DNA of 64,000 bases from Stictocephala bisonia (taxonomy: Eukaryota; Arthropoda; Insecta; Hemiptera; Membracidae), in NCBI GenBank assembly GCA_035578905.1, contig JAQJVL010000293.1, positions 549,822 through 613,821 on the forward strand. Direction: 5' to 3'. The notes beneath the pieces are model-generated. The model saw only the letters and a program-made list of their open reading frames with translations. It ran no database searches and was not told where the DNA came from. How positions within the stretch are numbered: position 1 is the first letter of the stretch; the number at the start of each line of letters is the position of its first letter. The position numbers were made by a program, and so were the translations under genes. Positions 26,901 to 41,600 of this stretch are shown in pieces.

Positions 26901-29900
26901 TCATAACGCTCTATTATAAGTTAGTGAAATAGTTGATAAATGACCTATTAAAGTTTCAATTTAATCTGACCAGAGGTTTTTATTGTAGACATTTTTAAAG
27001 TCGACGTTTTGGTAAAGAGCATTAGAAATCATGCTTTTTTTTTATTCTACCTGTGATTAAAAAAACTGTTGAAAGATCAAAATTTTCCTTTTACACTTAA
27101 AGCACAGGAATAAACAAGGAAAATTTTAATATCATTTATATTTTTCTAGTGTAATAAGTTTCTTTACAGTGATATTTCAAACTTGAGTGTTTATAGTTTT
27201 TTCTTCGACAGTAGAATGCTTCATGATAACCCCAACATATTTCATGAAACTAAACCTTGGATCAAAAAAATTAAAAAATGTTATTTAGAAATATTTTCTA
27301 AACTCAACTATTATTTATTATTTTAATAATAATTTGATTATAAAATAATCATTGGATCACCATTTAATGTCACATTTGAACCTCGGGAGCGGCACAGAGG
27401 TAAAAACTCCATGGTCACCCATGGAGGCCTGGTCATCTTGGTCAATGGTAACGTGGCATGACCTTTATACAATACAGTAACAATACAATAAGCTTTACAT
27501 AGGTACATAGGCTAGTGCCTTCGTCTTGGTCAGCGGCAACATGCCACAGCTTTTACACAGTACTTGGAACGTTTTTGCACAATACCCTGTTTTTTTTCAT
27601 CTACGCTTTACCTTTTACAGAAATATCACTAAAACAATTGTATTCTCCCATTTGATGAGTCAAAATTATGAACAACTAGATGAAAAGAGTCATTAGTGTC
27701 CAGATATAAATTACCAATCAACTATTTTAGTTTGTAACCTAGGCGACCTTTTGCTTGTTTATGTCCTAGTTTGGATGGATATGGTATGTATCTCACTAGT
27801 GCTTTCACACTTTTTTCATTCTGATTGCACAAGTCAAAATAAATCCCTCAAATCATCGTTTTTGCCAAACAAACTGTCTATTCCCTATTCTATAATGTGC
27901 CTGAGACCCACCACCAGATGCTGTTTTCTTGACTCTACCAAACAAAAACAAAAAGCAGACAATAGCTGTAAAATGAAATGTAAATCATTCTTTTCATAAA
28001 ATAAACTAGCCTAGTAGTTCACCAAATTTCCAACAGATGTTGCAAGAACTCTATTGCAAAGAAATAATCAATACCGACTTCAGTCATTAGCAGCACACTG
28101 CATAGTGAGTACTAAACAACTCAACTTGTGCTTAACACTGTATGCACGCCAACCGAAAATGACTACAGTTGTTTACAGCAGTTGAGAGGTTAAGAAAATC
28201 ACACTACTGACTGTTTCCTCATTCTGAAGGACTGGAGTTCCATATATGTTGGTTTAACAGTTCAAGAGTATCATGAGGCTGTAATATTGAAGTACAATAA
28301 TTTGTATGCTCTACATTGATGGATCTTAGAACTAACAGGCATACTGACTACATCAGTAACCACTAACAGACATCATAAACCACATACAATATTATTGTTC
28401 TTCTAGATTAAATAGCTGAAAGTATTATTATGTTTTAGTGAGAAATTAGATAATTTTACATGGAAAGACTGAAATACAAATCCAAGTGAATGTCGCTCAC
28501 CATCCACATTGTAAATGGATAAGTTGGGATGTCTGCTCAACAGCACTGCGACTACGTCCATGGACTCTGAACCCCTGAGTATGGCAAGATGCAAGGCTGT
28601 ATTGTGCTTACAGTCTGTGGCGTCCACATTGGCTCCAGATTCCAATAGCAAAGACACAATGTCTACACTGCCCTTGCTAGCAGCCACATGTAGTGGGGTC
28701 TACAAATAGATATCATACAAATTCAATCTAGAGTTGTACCAACCAAACCATATACTTACATAAATACACTTAGTTACTCGATTAACATAAAATAAACATA
28801 TTTAATGAAAATTAAAAACACATCAAAAGAAAAACGACAGATTTATAAACATAATCACTTTATTTAATCCGATGGGCACTGCAAATCTAGGTAACCCAAC
28901 AGCTGACCCAACCCTGGTATTGGATGCCAAGAGCGCCAAAGACAGTTGTCACTGTTTTGGTATTTCAAATGTGAAAAAACAACCAAACAATATCAATCTT
29001 TATGTTTTTAAAAAGAAAAGTTCAAATTTTTCATGTAATATACATTTTGATATAATATGAACACATTTTACTTTTTTAATTTTATGTCAGCATATAATTT
29101 TATTCTATGTTCTCTTGGTCAGCATATATGTCACTTCACATGCAAAATCTAACAGACACAACCTCATAAGAAACTCATGGTGCTTATACTAAACTGTGTT
29201 AGTATATAAAGTTTATTATACTACAAATCAGTAAAATAGAACTATATTTTTTTAAATAAGCAAACAATTTGGACTAATTTGTATACTTTGGATTTATCGT
29301 GAAGTAAATCTAAGCACAGTCTATAAACGGAATATTTCAATTTTTGTTAATTTTTGTATTATACACATTTTGTGCCGTTTGCACATTACAATCGTCTCCC
29401 TCAGACAGTTCAGTCTTGCTCTCTATGTTTCATTTAGTTTTAGTGTCTTTGTTTTCGTTTTCGTGTTACGCGATTTTGTTTTCTGTGTTCCTTGGCGTTG
29501 ACGGCAAGCATGCAATTCTAGCCTGGCATCCGACGACAACATGTTTTGTGGCTAGAAACATTTAGCCCTGGCTCCGGGGTCGGAGAGTCATGGACGGGCA
29601 CCTGCATGGCTACTGACTGCGTTTTCCTGGAGGCACAGTGCAGAACCTTTAAGTTGGGACTAACCTCTACTATGCGTCCTAGCCACTTCTTCACCCTTTC
29701 CGCACTGTCCATCCATCGGCCTCCAGGATGAAGACATCGAGATCCAGGTGACCCACATCCAATTATTTATCCGGCAATTCTAGCTTCCAACGATTGAACA
29801 TTTTGAAGTGCTACCTGTGAAAAGACTTGTTTTGTCGTTTCTGTGAACAGTGTCATTTTAAAGCCAGATATATTTTTAGATTTTATTTTTATTGTTTATA

Positions 29901-32600
29901 TTTTTTCTTATGGGGGGTTATTCTGGTAATTTTCTTTTAAAGAATGGGGTTCTTGGGTAATTCTTCACTTCATTGTTCTCATTAGGAGTCGCCCAGTTAA
30001 GCCTGCTGGATTTCGACGTAGTTATCAATTTGATTCTTTGGTTTTTTTAACTTTTCCAAATTGGTCAAAACCTTCCAAATTTCTTTTGATGCCCGAGGCC
30101 CTGTAAGTTCTACTGCCATTTTAAAATGTTGTCCTTTTGTTATCTGTAGGTATTGTTTTCTAGTTGTAGTTTATTCATTCATGTATTCTGTTATTGAATT
30201 ATTCTTGCATGTGTTCATTGTTATTATTTATTTATTATTGTAATACATTTTTCAGAGACTTATTTATAAAAAATATTTTTAGGCCTAATCATTTTGATTT
30301 ACATGTTCTTAATACTTTTGCACTGTTAATATTTGATAATCTTGTTTTTTTATTTATTTTTTTGCCTCAAGACCATAACAAATATTTATAAATTTTCTGT
30401 AACGTTTGATAAATATTGCAACTTTTCACAAAGGTTCAAGAGCCCGTTTTGTCCGCAAATGTTTTATTTGTAACTTAGGTTAGGTTAAAGGGCACTAGGC
30501 CAGGAATTAGTATATTAGAGATATAGGACATCAGCAAACTTATCTTAAAAGACAAGTTCATTAACACCAGAGTAATAGTCACAAACACAAAATAGACACA
30601 ATCTCACAAATTTTCAACACCACAGGCATTTTCTTCGCCCTCTCTACTCACCTGAAGAAAATGCCTGTGGTATTGAAAATTCGTGAGATTGTGTCTATTT
30701 TGTGTTTGTGACTACTACTCTGGTGTTAGTGAACTTATTTGTAACTTAATATTTTTCTAAATACTTTTGAATTAAATGTTTTTTTAATTTTCATGTAATA
30801 AAGAATAGTTTTGCCATTCAACTTGTATTTTTTTGTCCTGTGTCGTCCTCCTGAGTCCGGTGCGTTCACACCCACCTTCGATGGGTGGTCCACCACAATG
30901 TTTTGATAGTACGAGGGTGGGTTGCAGTTTGTTAGTACATTTTATCTGTCAACATTTGTATAGTTCTCTTTTTTTAGACCTTTCTATGATTACTATTGAC
31001 ATTTTCTTAGTAATATGATGAATGAATTTAAAAATAATTATGATTAGAAATTTTTAAGGTGTTTAAATAAAGGACTGCATTTTGCTAACAAAGAGTGACC
31101 AGTTCAGATAGGAATATTGGCTAGTTCTAAGGTTAATTTTTTTATTTCAGACTTTTAAAAGACACTCAGGAGGCACATCTAACCAATAAATATTTTTTTA
31201 ATCCTTGATCTATGGCTAATAACATATACACATTTAAAAATTAATTTACTCAATATCCATGGATAAAGGCATGTACAAATACAAATTATTTTGAAATCAT
31301 GTTTAGAAATAAAAATCCCTAATATTTACTGTCAAATTAATACATTATTATTTAGATAATTAGTATTTGAGAATAAAAATAAAACTATTTACCTCTTGAT
31401 TGCAGTTTAGACTATCAATTACATTGTTTATGATGTTGGAAATCTTCAACATATTTATAAACCTAGAAGCTTGCACAGGAACAGTATTTTCGTTACTGGC
31501 TGCCAACACATGAAGCACACTGTAACACAAAGATTCCTTCATTACCACCAAAACTATTAGTTTTACAAAAGTGAAAATTAGTTTCTAATTACAGTAAGAA
31601 AACAAAATGGTAAACATTTTCTTGACTAGTTGCGCCCATTGGGGGCTACAACCCAAAAACTCCGGATTGTTGGAAGCTACGACAGTTGATCCCAGGTGCT
31701 ACCCAAGTTGGTCATGGATGGCAACCTAAGTTGTTCACGGACTATCAAAGTATGTCAAAGGCTGTACAAGTTGATTAGATGCAATTCAAATTGATCACAG
31801 GTGCTATCAAGTTGATCATGAGTGGCTCTTATAATACAACAAAGTACAAACTATAGACACAACAGTTAGGGCTAACTATTTATTAAACTTCATTATACAC
31901 AAAAAGAACTCAATTTCTTGTTGTATTATGTATTATGTTCAAGCTATGCCAGGTAAATCACACCTGTGAATTTCATTTTTTAACTCAAAAAATACTTGCA
32001 ATAACCAACATTTAACCAATTTATAAGGTAACGTCTATTTCACATTATTTCCAACTTGTCAAAGTAAAACAAATTTAATTTAAGAGACAGCTTAAACTGC
32101 ACTTTTAAATTACCTATAAAAAGAACATAATACTACATGTTATATAACATAATCTACTTTTATAAAAACTGCAAAGCAATAAACTTTTCTTGATTGTTAG
32201 TGTCAACATTTATACCTATTATTTCATTAATCGTTTTAGGGGACTTTTCTGAGTATTAAGTATTATTGTTAATAAATTTTCACAAAATCACCAATAAATA
32301 ACACTTTTTTCGAGGCCTTTCGCCAGCAAAGCTGGCATCATCAGGCAACACAAATTTTTATTTGGTTATAAACAAAACAATACAATAATTAATACAATAA
32401 TTAATATATAATTAATAAATAATTAATAATTGTATTGTTAACAATAACAATACAATTATTATTGTATACAAAAATACAATAATAATTTAATTAATAAAAT
32501 TGTATTAATAAATTAATACAATTTTAATTATTTACATATTAATAATTAATATGTAAATAATTAAAAGAATTATAAAATTGTAAACATATGGTAAATTACT

Positions 32601-32659
<59 letters not shown>

Positions 32660-35600
32660 TTATTAGTATAAATATAATAAATATATATAATAAACAAATA
32701 TATATAATAAATATATATTATATTTATTATATATATTATATATATATTTATTAGTAATTTACCATATGTTTACAATTTTATAATTCTTTTAATTAATTAT
32801 TTACATATGTTTTCCAAATTAATTATTGTATTGTTTTGTTTATAGCCAAATAAAAATTTGTGTTGCCTTATGATGCCAGCTTTGCTGGCGAAAGGCCTCG
32901 AAAAAAGTGTTATTTATTGGTGATTTTGTGAAAATTTATTAACAACGAAGAATACCAATATCAATTCAATCTGAAATTTACAATTAAGTATCATATTCAT
33001 AATCAATTATAGATGTGTAAAATATAATGAATAATACAGGTTCTCATAAGTATTTCTTTTTTAATGCTATGAATATTTCATTGATTTTTCTCACCTATCC
33101 TCAGTATCTAGCACAGTATAGGAAAACAATCGTCTTAAGAAAGTTTGGAATAACTGTCCACTTATCTTCCTCCTGTGCTTTAACTTCAATAAATCACTGA
33201 GTGCTTTTTCAGTCTTTTCAACAATGTTACTTTCAGTGAGCAAAAGTTTTGTTTTTTCATCTCTGGCAGGCGTTGAATTGATAGGATCAATATGTGAGAG
33301 TGGAATGTTCACGTCTTTTGTACTCTTGTCTTTTGGACCCTTCTGATTAGATGTGGTTAAGTCTGTAACATACAAATATTTACCAGATATGTAGTAAGTA
33401 GTTATAAAATAATTCATATTATTTCTTATAAAGTTTACTATAATTATTTAAAAACCTTTTCCTAAATATATTTAGATGATGATTCTCTCTCTAAAACAAA
33501 ATCAGCAAACACTTGGATGAAAACCCATACTATTAAGTAATTATTTTAATATTAAAACCACCAAAAATTATTTTAATGTGGTACATATAAAACAAAATAT
33601 TAAACCCCACAAATAACATAATGGTATGTTGTACCAACCATATTAACCTTTTTATAATAGCAGCATATTATGTCTGCAATACAGCTAATATAAACCTGAT
33701 TACAAGACACTTGCTAACTACAATGTTAATAAATTACAGGGTTGATTTCATTTTTAACACATGTTAACAGATATATTTTTTTCTTTTCAGGGAGTAGACC
33801 TTAGTCAGATTTTTATGTTAAAACTAACATAAAAGCTTGATTTTTGTATAATATAATCATGTTTGTACAGGTGTGTCATCAAGAGATGTTTAATCTTCCA
33901 ATAGTGGACAAGCAACATTTTTTTTCTTGAAGTTTTGGCTTGTCCTAAATTTTCTGGAGTGATATATTTTTATGTTAAATGTATCTATATATTATGAAGC
34001 TCGATGTAGTGACTGACTGACTGACACTAAATGATGAGGCACTTCACAGCGTCCTACCCCTTACATATGCATACTTGAATTGCAGCTCTCGTCTGAAACC
34101 TCGAAGAAAAGTCACAAAAGTTTACTTTTTTCACTCATAAACAAGATGGCAGTCTTTTTAGGCTCCAAAATGGTTCCAACATATTTCTTATGGGAAAATT
34201 GCAAAAAAATAGTTTTTATGATCTAACTTGAGAAAAAGCTTGAGTAAAATGTTCAAACCGTTACATACTTGTAAAAAACGTGCACTTTATATATGGATCT
34301 CAGCTTAAAAACTTAAAATATTGGGATATAGGGGGCCAGAAAACTGACATTTTTGAAAATGTAAAATGTTTTAATACTGATTTTATCCACCCAAAAGGGG
34401 TATCAATTTAAAGCTATTTATCTCCTGAAATCAAATATACCATCAGATTTTGAAAAGAGCAAATAATAAGGGGCATATGCCCTCAAAACAAAAAAATCCA
34501 AAAAAAAAGGTATCAAACTATAGGTATTTATCTCCTAAATCACATAAAACCAACATATTTTAGAAGAGAAAACGTTTAAGGCCTCTATCCCCCCCCCCCC
34601 CCAATAAAAATATGCTCCAAAACACTAAATTGAGCAATGTTAAAACTAATACACTCAAGTTGGGTATCTAATTAAAGGTATTCCTCTCTTAATTACTGAT
34701 ATACCATAAGATTTTAGAAAAGACTATGTTTATGGGCTCAACTGACCAAAAACCAAAATTCATGGTCATACTGCTTAAGAATCCTGGTGAGACCCTTGGC
34801 CGATCTTCCTCACGAGGCGACATGCCAAGATCAGCAGAGTGTCTTGGTGGGGCCACAGGCCGAAGTTTTCTCTGCATAGCCGTAAGCCGAGTTCCACAAA
34901 GGGGCCTGTAGCAGAGCGTCTTGGCGAGGTCGCAGGCTGAGCTTACCTCACGAGCGTAGTGAGTGATGACGGGGTTGGAACACAAAGTGTGCAGGTGTGT
35001 CCCCTAGTCTTATATTAATAAATGCTCAAATTTAACAATGTCAGTTGCTCTGAATAGAGTAATGCAGTTTTATTCTCTAGCATACATATTAGATGTTTTA
35101 AATAATAATAGAGCTAGAGCAAATTCACATTAACCCTAGGTTAGTGTGGTGAAAAATAGTAACATTATTAGTGTGGTGGGTCTCAGAGACCAAAAATCTA
35201 AAAACCCTATTAAAATTGTTTATATCAAAATTTAGAATAAACATACAATGTTTAATGCATTTTCATTGTTTTTCATGGTTTTATAAACTTTTTTTGTGAT
35301 TAAGAAACATACCCTAGGTTAGTGTGGTGAGTAATAGTAACATTATTAGTGTGGTGGGTGTCAGAGACCGAAAATCTAAAAACCCTATTAAAATTGTTTA
35401 TATCAAAATGTTTATAAATACATTAGTATTTTTAGAATAAACATACAATGTTTAATGCATTTTCATTGTTTTTCATGGTTTTATAAACTTTTTTGTGATT
35501 AAGAACCTTCTTTACTCTGTAGGATTGAAACCATAACGTGTTTAGTGTGGTTGGGTGTCAGGGACCGAAACGGAAGTTGTGCACAGTTGCTGTCGTTAAA

Positions 35601-38600
35601 AAATAATGCCACTTCAAGGTCATGCAAAGGCTCCCCCTAGAGGAAGGTACTGGGAAGGGGAAGGGCGTATTCTTACCCGGCTGCAATATTTTCTTCTTAG
35701 AAGTACTAATTGGTCTCTCAGACCGCGCCACACTAACGTAGGGTTTTAAACTCATGTTCAAATAAAATTCTTATTTTTTTATTTTTTCATAACTTAACAT
35801 TACCCCTTTTAATATAATCTCTCTTAAAGTGCTTCATTTGAGCAATCACAGTCTGTCCTTTTTCATCATCACAGCTTCAATAGTCTCAGAATTTATATTT
35901 ATTTCAGTAGTCCAGATTTAACTTTTAGAAACAAAAAAAAAGGAACATGGAGAAAGAACTAGTGAATATTTTCGATGTTTCAACACAAGGATTATGACAT
36001 TTAGACTAGAACTCCTGCATAGGGCCACAGAGATGCACAGAAATGGCCGGACTTAGCAATGTTAGACTTTCATTTGCTTTTTTGGTTACTCAACAAATTG
36101 GCTTAATTTGATTTAAATTATGATTGGACAACCAACTTAATCTCACTTTACTTGCACTTTTTTCTTCCACTCATTACTCAAGAACTACTTGACGTACAAA
36201 GTTCACACAGAACTAAAACTCCCAAAATTTTGAATTAAATCCCTCCTTTCCGAAATGTCTTACTCAATTTTCCTTTAATTATATTAATTCTTTTTAGATA
36301 ATATCTTAACTTACGTGTATTAATTATTGATCATCTGTCCGGGGCTAAAATGTGTAATTTTAAGTTAATATTTTTAAGGGTTTGCATTTATATTAGATTA
36401 AAATGGATTCTATTTTAGTAATTTATTTTTGTTCAGTAAAACTTTTAAATTAACTGTCCAGTTGTTGCACTTGCAATTCAAAATACTTAAACTGTCTAGC
36501 TTGTTCCATTATGTTATTACATAACATACTTTATTAAGTAGAGCTGACATTGGTACTTTATATATTATATTTTACCAAATAATTTATTAAATGTATTTAA
36601 TATAAGGTATTTTAAATATTATGAGAGCAATTGCAGTGATTAAGTGAAAAATTATTCTTTTTAAATTGACTTTGAAACTTAAATAATCAAGGAATAAGGC
36701 ATCTCCTTATTTATCAATATTATTTTAAAGCCTGTTTTAGAGTCAACAAATGCATGGTCCATTTTATGTTTCATTAAACCAGTTGTATTCTCAATACATA
36801 CTAATTGAGTTCTGTTAGTAAAATTTAATGAATAACAATGTAAGACCTGAAAGCATAGAAGAATTCAGCGCATTTGAAGGTGGATATGCAATTTTTGACT
36901 GTCCCAGTAACTTGGAGATTCCGTCAAACACCAGGTCTCTTGATGCCAAAGGTATTTGTCCAGACATCAACATCTGGGCAGCTTCTTCTTCCCCATTTAG
37001 CATGGCATAGTCTTGTAGCCTTCCTACAAATCAAAATTAGCTTTTGATTTAAGTTTCATATACTTACTAAAAGTAAATATGATAAAACGAAATTATACGA
37101 ATTCAGGATAACAAATTCAGGCAATCTGAACAACACTTTGATGTTCATATTTTATTAGAATTTGTTAGACTAGACTGTCATGTGTAAAATGCCTTGAGTT
37201 GAAAATAAGACAGATGCCACAACTCATCAAGCTTGTGAGAAATGTAAAATTAAATTGACTCTTTTCCACATACGAAAATCTAATTACTTTTATAGTTAAC
37301 CCATTGCTGATCAAAGACTTCACATTTCGTGCCAAGTGGAACAATAACTAAACGATGTGACGTTGATGTCGTGGCACTAGTTTTATACAGTTTGCAATCC
37401 GCTCGGCCCTTGCAGTCAAGTGTTATCATTGTTACAATGCACCCATTTGTTTTGAGGCGCTTATATGTCTGTCTCCTTATCTTATCTTTGTTACTGTTTC
37501 CTGTCACTGTTGTCTTGACTATTTGATATTAGTTAAATTAGTTTGGAGAATTTAGTCCTTGCTTTGTTTTATTGTTTTGTCATGTTTGAGATTTCCAGTA
37601 AAATGAAGGATAAATTGCGATTGTCCGAATTAGACAGACTACTAATATGGTCAGTGTAATGTCTATGTAACGTAAATAACAACAAAACGTGTAGAATTTG
37701 CGAGTGCACTGGCTGGCAGAGCAGGTGTAGCGGCGTGTTGCAAATTTAATTCATACCGTTAGCCCAGCATGTGCCACGCTACGCGATCCGCAATGTGTTA
37801 AGCTTTCCATTATGCCTAAAATAATCTAACACACAAACCCCACTAATTGCTGATTTTAACACAAGAAAAAAGTATTGAGATTTTATAATCATACAAATCA
37901 TTAGCATTTTGAACTGAATGTTACAGTAAGTATCAGCTAAGATGGAAAATTCAATTAAATTCTCTTTATTCAAATATTGTACAAGTACAATGAATGGAGT
38001 CAAAATATTCTAAATTAAAGTTACCAACAAATCCTGTTGTAATATTAACTTATTCTATTAAAATATTCCTGTATTGAACACAATAAATAATAACTGCAAC
38101 ATACATTATTGTAAATAATAGTGAGTTTTTCAAGTAATTAAGTGAAACTTTATAGAAGGAAGCAAAACTATGTGCGAGACAAGATGGGAGAACACTTACC
38201 AACGTTAGTGTACTTTCTTGAAAAATATGCTTTTTATTTAACAAAATTACCAAGTTACATATGAATATTTGCATGTCTCACTTCAACTAGAATACTTCAT
38301 AAAAGTAACTGTACTAATTTATAATGTAAGTGGAATAAATATTTAATGTAATGGCAATTGTTGTTTAGTTTGCTACTGTTATAAGATAGTGAAAGTAACA
38401 CAGTAGTGAGTTGATCAGGTCATCTTTTAGTTGTTATAAACTGTTTGTTATTATCTTTCATTCTAATATAGTTTAGAAGTAAGTTAAAACATTTTCCTTC
38501 CATGTGTTTTATACAATAAAATTGTAAATTATGTTGATCCACAACCATATTATTTTGGTTTCTTGTATTAACCCTTTTAAGATGAGCAGGCTATTTTTAG

Positions 38601-41600
38601 CCCACACAGTAGTTACCACCAGAGACGAAGCAGGCTATTTGTAGCCCGCACCGTAGTTACCACCAGAGACAAAGCAGGCTATTTGTAGCCCAAACTGCAG
38701 TTACCCCCAGAGACAAAGAAGGCTATTTCTAACCCACATTATAGTTACCGCCAGAGACAAAGCAGGCTATTTACAACCCACAGGAGACTTGCCAATAAAG
38801 ATGAGCAAACCATTTACAGCCAGTCTTTTGATATAATGTATACGATTCGAATAGCAATAATTTTTATAATCTATGTTTATATATGTTTAATCATCTTCCT
38901 ACAAAAATATCATTTATCATATTGGCAGTATAACATTAAATTTTGATATATTCTTCTTCTTTACTTTGTTGTTGACAAACACAGCTGTTTGTCAACAACA
39001 ACCCACCCACCCACCCATATACGTACAGTGGTAGTGACCCACCCACCCACACACGTACAGTGGTAGTTACCCACACCCATCCACTCATACACGTACAGTG
39101 GTAGTGACAAATTAGCTGACACGTTGGTCAGCACAAATCAACTTGTTTCCTCAAAATCTTGCGTATGTCGGCACTGGTGGCGCAGTGCTGAAACCCAGCT
39201 ACTTGGGGACAAAGTATTTTGGAGATTGTAGACGATAGGTACCATGCTCGGTCCTCTTAATACTGTACTGACACAATGTCCACTCAATGGTTGCCATCGA
39301 CTTGGACACTACTAGAGAAGTCTGGGATGTCCATGTTGGATGGTAGTCAGTGTTCAGATGTTGTGTAGGGAAGAGAACTGAGTGTCAGACTTGTTATTTA
39401 GCTGAAAATCAGACCAATACAACATGGTTTGGATTCCACGTAGATGTAGGTTCTATAGTTGAACTGGCAATTAATAAATAGTCCTTTCTGAGCTAAGTTG
39501 AACTCAGATAATAAAAATGACTACACTCGTTCAACTACACTCATTCAACCCTCATAGTCGTCCATATCTCTATGATCAGTGTCTTAGAAATGGATAGTAA
39601 TATGTTTTGTCAAATTTTTCAAATGTTCATGCAATTTAAACTTTTGTAAGAAAAAGACGATGAACCAGAAAATTAATTAGTCATTTTTTTATATCATAAA
39701 ACCTTGACTAATTATTTATTTTTTTTAATCAGTATGCCAATAATGTCTTTTTAAACAACTGGTAAAAATCTAGTTTGGAAAATGACTTAGAAAACATACA
39801 TAATGTGTCAAAAGAGTTAAGTTTCGGAAATCGAAGATTTTCTAAGATACTGCCTTTTTCAGTAGAGCCCTTCTGAACATAACCTAACTGCTGAATCAAC
39901 AACCAAACTGACATCTAATTGATATGCAACAGTAGATATATCTGCAAGTGTTGTCAACTACAAAACAAAGATAAAAGAGTACATAATGATTTAAAAATTA
40001 TTTACTATATATAAAAACCCGTTGAGGATCAGAAATTGTCAAAATATGTCAATGCACTTGATTTTTGAAAATAATTAAAAAATATGTTACACTTACTGGA
40101 ATGAGACATATTATATATCATTTTAACCGTTACTAAACAGTAAATATTAAAATAACATAAAACAAAATTCGATTATTTTTTTATTTTTGAGGTACAGAAT
40201 ATCTTCTGGGCTTATTTCTCATGAAAAACATTTGACTTGTAGAGCCTTACATCTTATTGAAAACTATATGGATTACTATGTTTGTATTTTAGTGAATTTT
40301 TTCTGATTTGAAATAATTATGTTCTACTAGTATTTTTTTAATGTGAGTTTATTTTTCAAGTAATGTTTATGAACATTTGTACTTTTATAGCTAATAGTCC
40401 AACAAGCTAATAAACAATCAGTCATAATACATTTTGATAGGGATCAGTTGATAACTACTTGCTGTTCATTTGTCATTGGGCTATTAATTAATGACACTTT
40501 CTAAAGAATAGTCGGCCTTAGTTTGTAACAATGACTACATTCGCTCATCTACACTCATCACACTCATTTGAAATCCATATTCGCCCATATCTTGATGATT
40601 GGCGTCTTATGAATAAATAAATAAACATTGTTTCTCACATTAAACTTGTTTCTTACTTTTCCAGCAATCTTTCAGTAATGAAAATAATACAAAAAAATTT
40701 AAAATAAACTCAAAAATATTTATTTTACGTTGTTATTCATAAAAATTACTAAGAAAAATATGTTTATGTAATTGGTAATTTCATTGTGATAAAAATTATA
40801 AATATATCTTTCAGACATATATACCTTATGATTTTTTTATATAAAATGCCTACATTTTCTCATTTTTGTTTTAGTCCTCCTACGAAGGGGCCATAGTAAC
40901 ATTCACACAGCTTAAAATGTATGCATCAAAACATATTCCACACTTTTGTTCTAAAAGGGTTAAACCTGTGGTTATTACTACATGTATACTATCAATTCAA
41001 TAATTTACAGATAGTATAATGTCATAAATATATGAACAACATAATGTCTTAGTTCCCGATTCAAGGAAGTGGGATTTTACTGATCAATTCCATTGTAATT
41101 TTAAAATGATACGAATAGCTCTTTACTGTATTATGAAAATTTAAATCAAATTTATTACCGTAGTCATACTAATCAGTAGAGAGAAATATCTTCTTGAGTA
41201 ACATGTTGTAAAGGTATATACAATGTTGTAAAAAGAACTCAAACTAAAAATAATAAGCAAACACTACCAAACCTGGCTCTCTATTGTGATAGCCAGGGGC
41301 GTGATCTGACACTATTTTTGAGAAATAATCTTGGTGACAAATATGTTTCCGGACATATTCAGCCAGGAGCTCCCATTGAGAGTGTACTTGACTCTACAAC
41401 AAGTAGTAAAGGTTTCCATAGCTTGACAAAAAATGATTGGTGTTTAATAATCGGAGGAGGAAATAATGTATCGAATAATAGTTTATATAACAGAAAACTA
41501 AACATAAAAACCTTTACCAACTATATCACCAATAAAGTGAGTGAATCCGCACACACAAATCTTATCTTAGCAACTGTACCTTACAGATATGACATGGAAG

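Noticed and set aside
29344..30391. Run of T-rich plus-strand ORFs as a membrane-protein gene
   Set aside because: Hydrophobicity comes from T-rich DNA; no consistent frame, splice pattern or family motif.
34689..34985. 98-codon minus-strand ORF
   Set aside because: Lies in the degenerate GC-rich repeats of the Helitron and has no protein family features.
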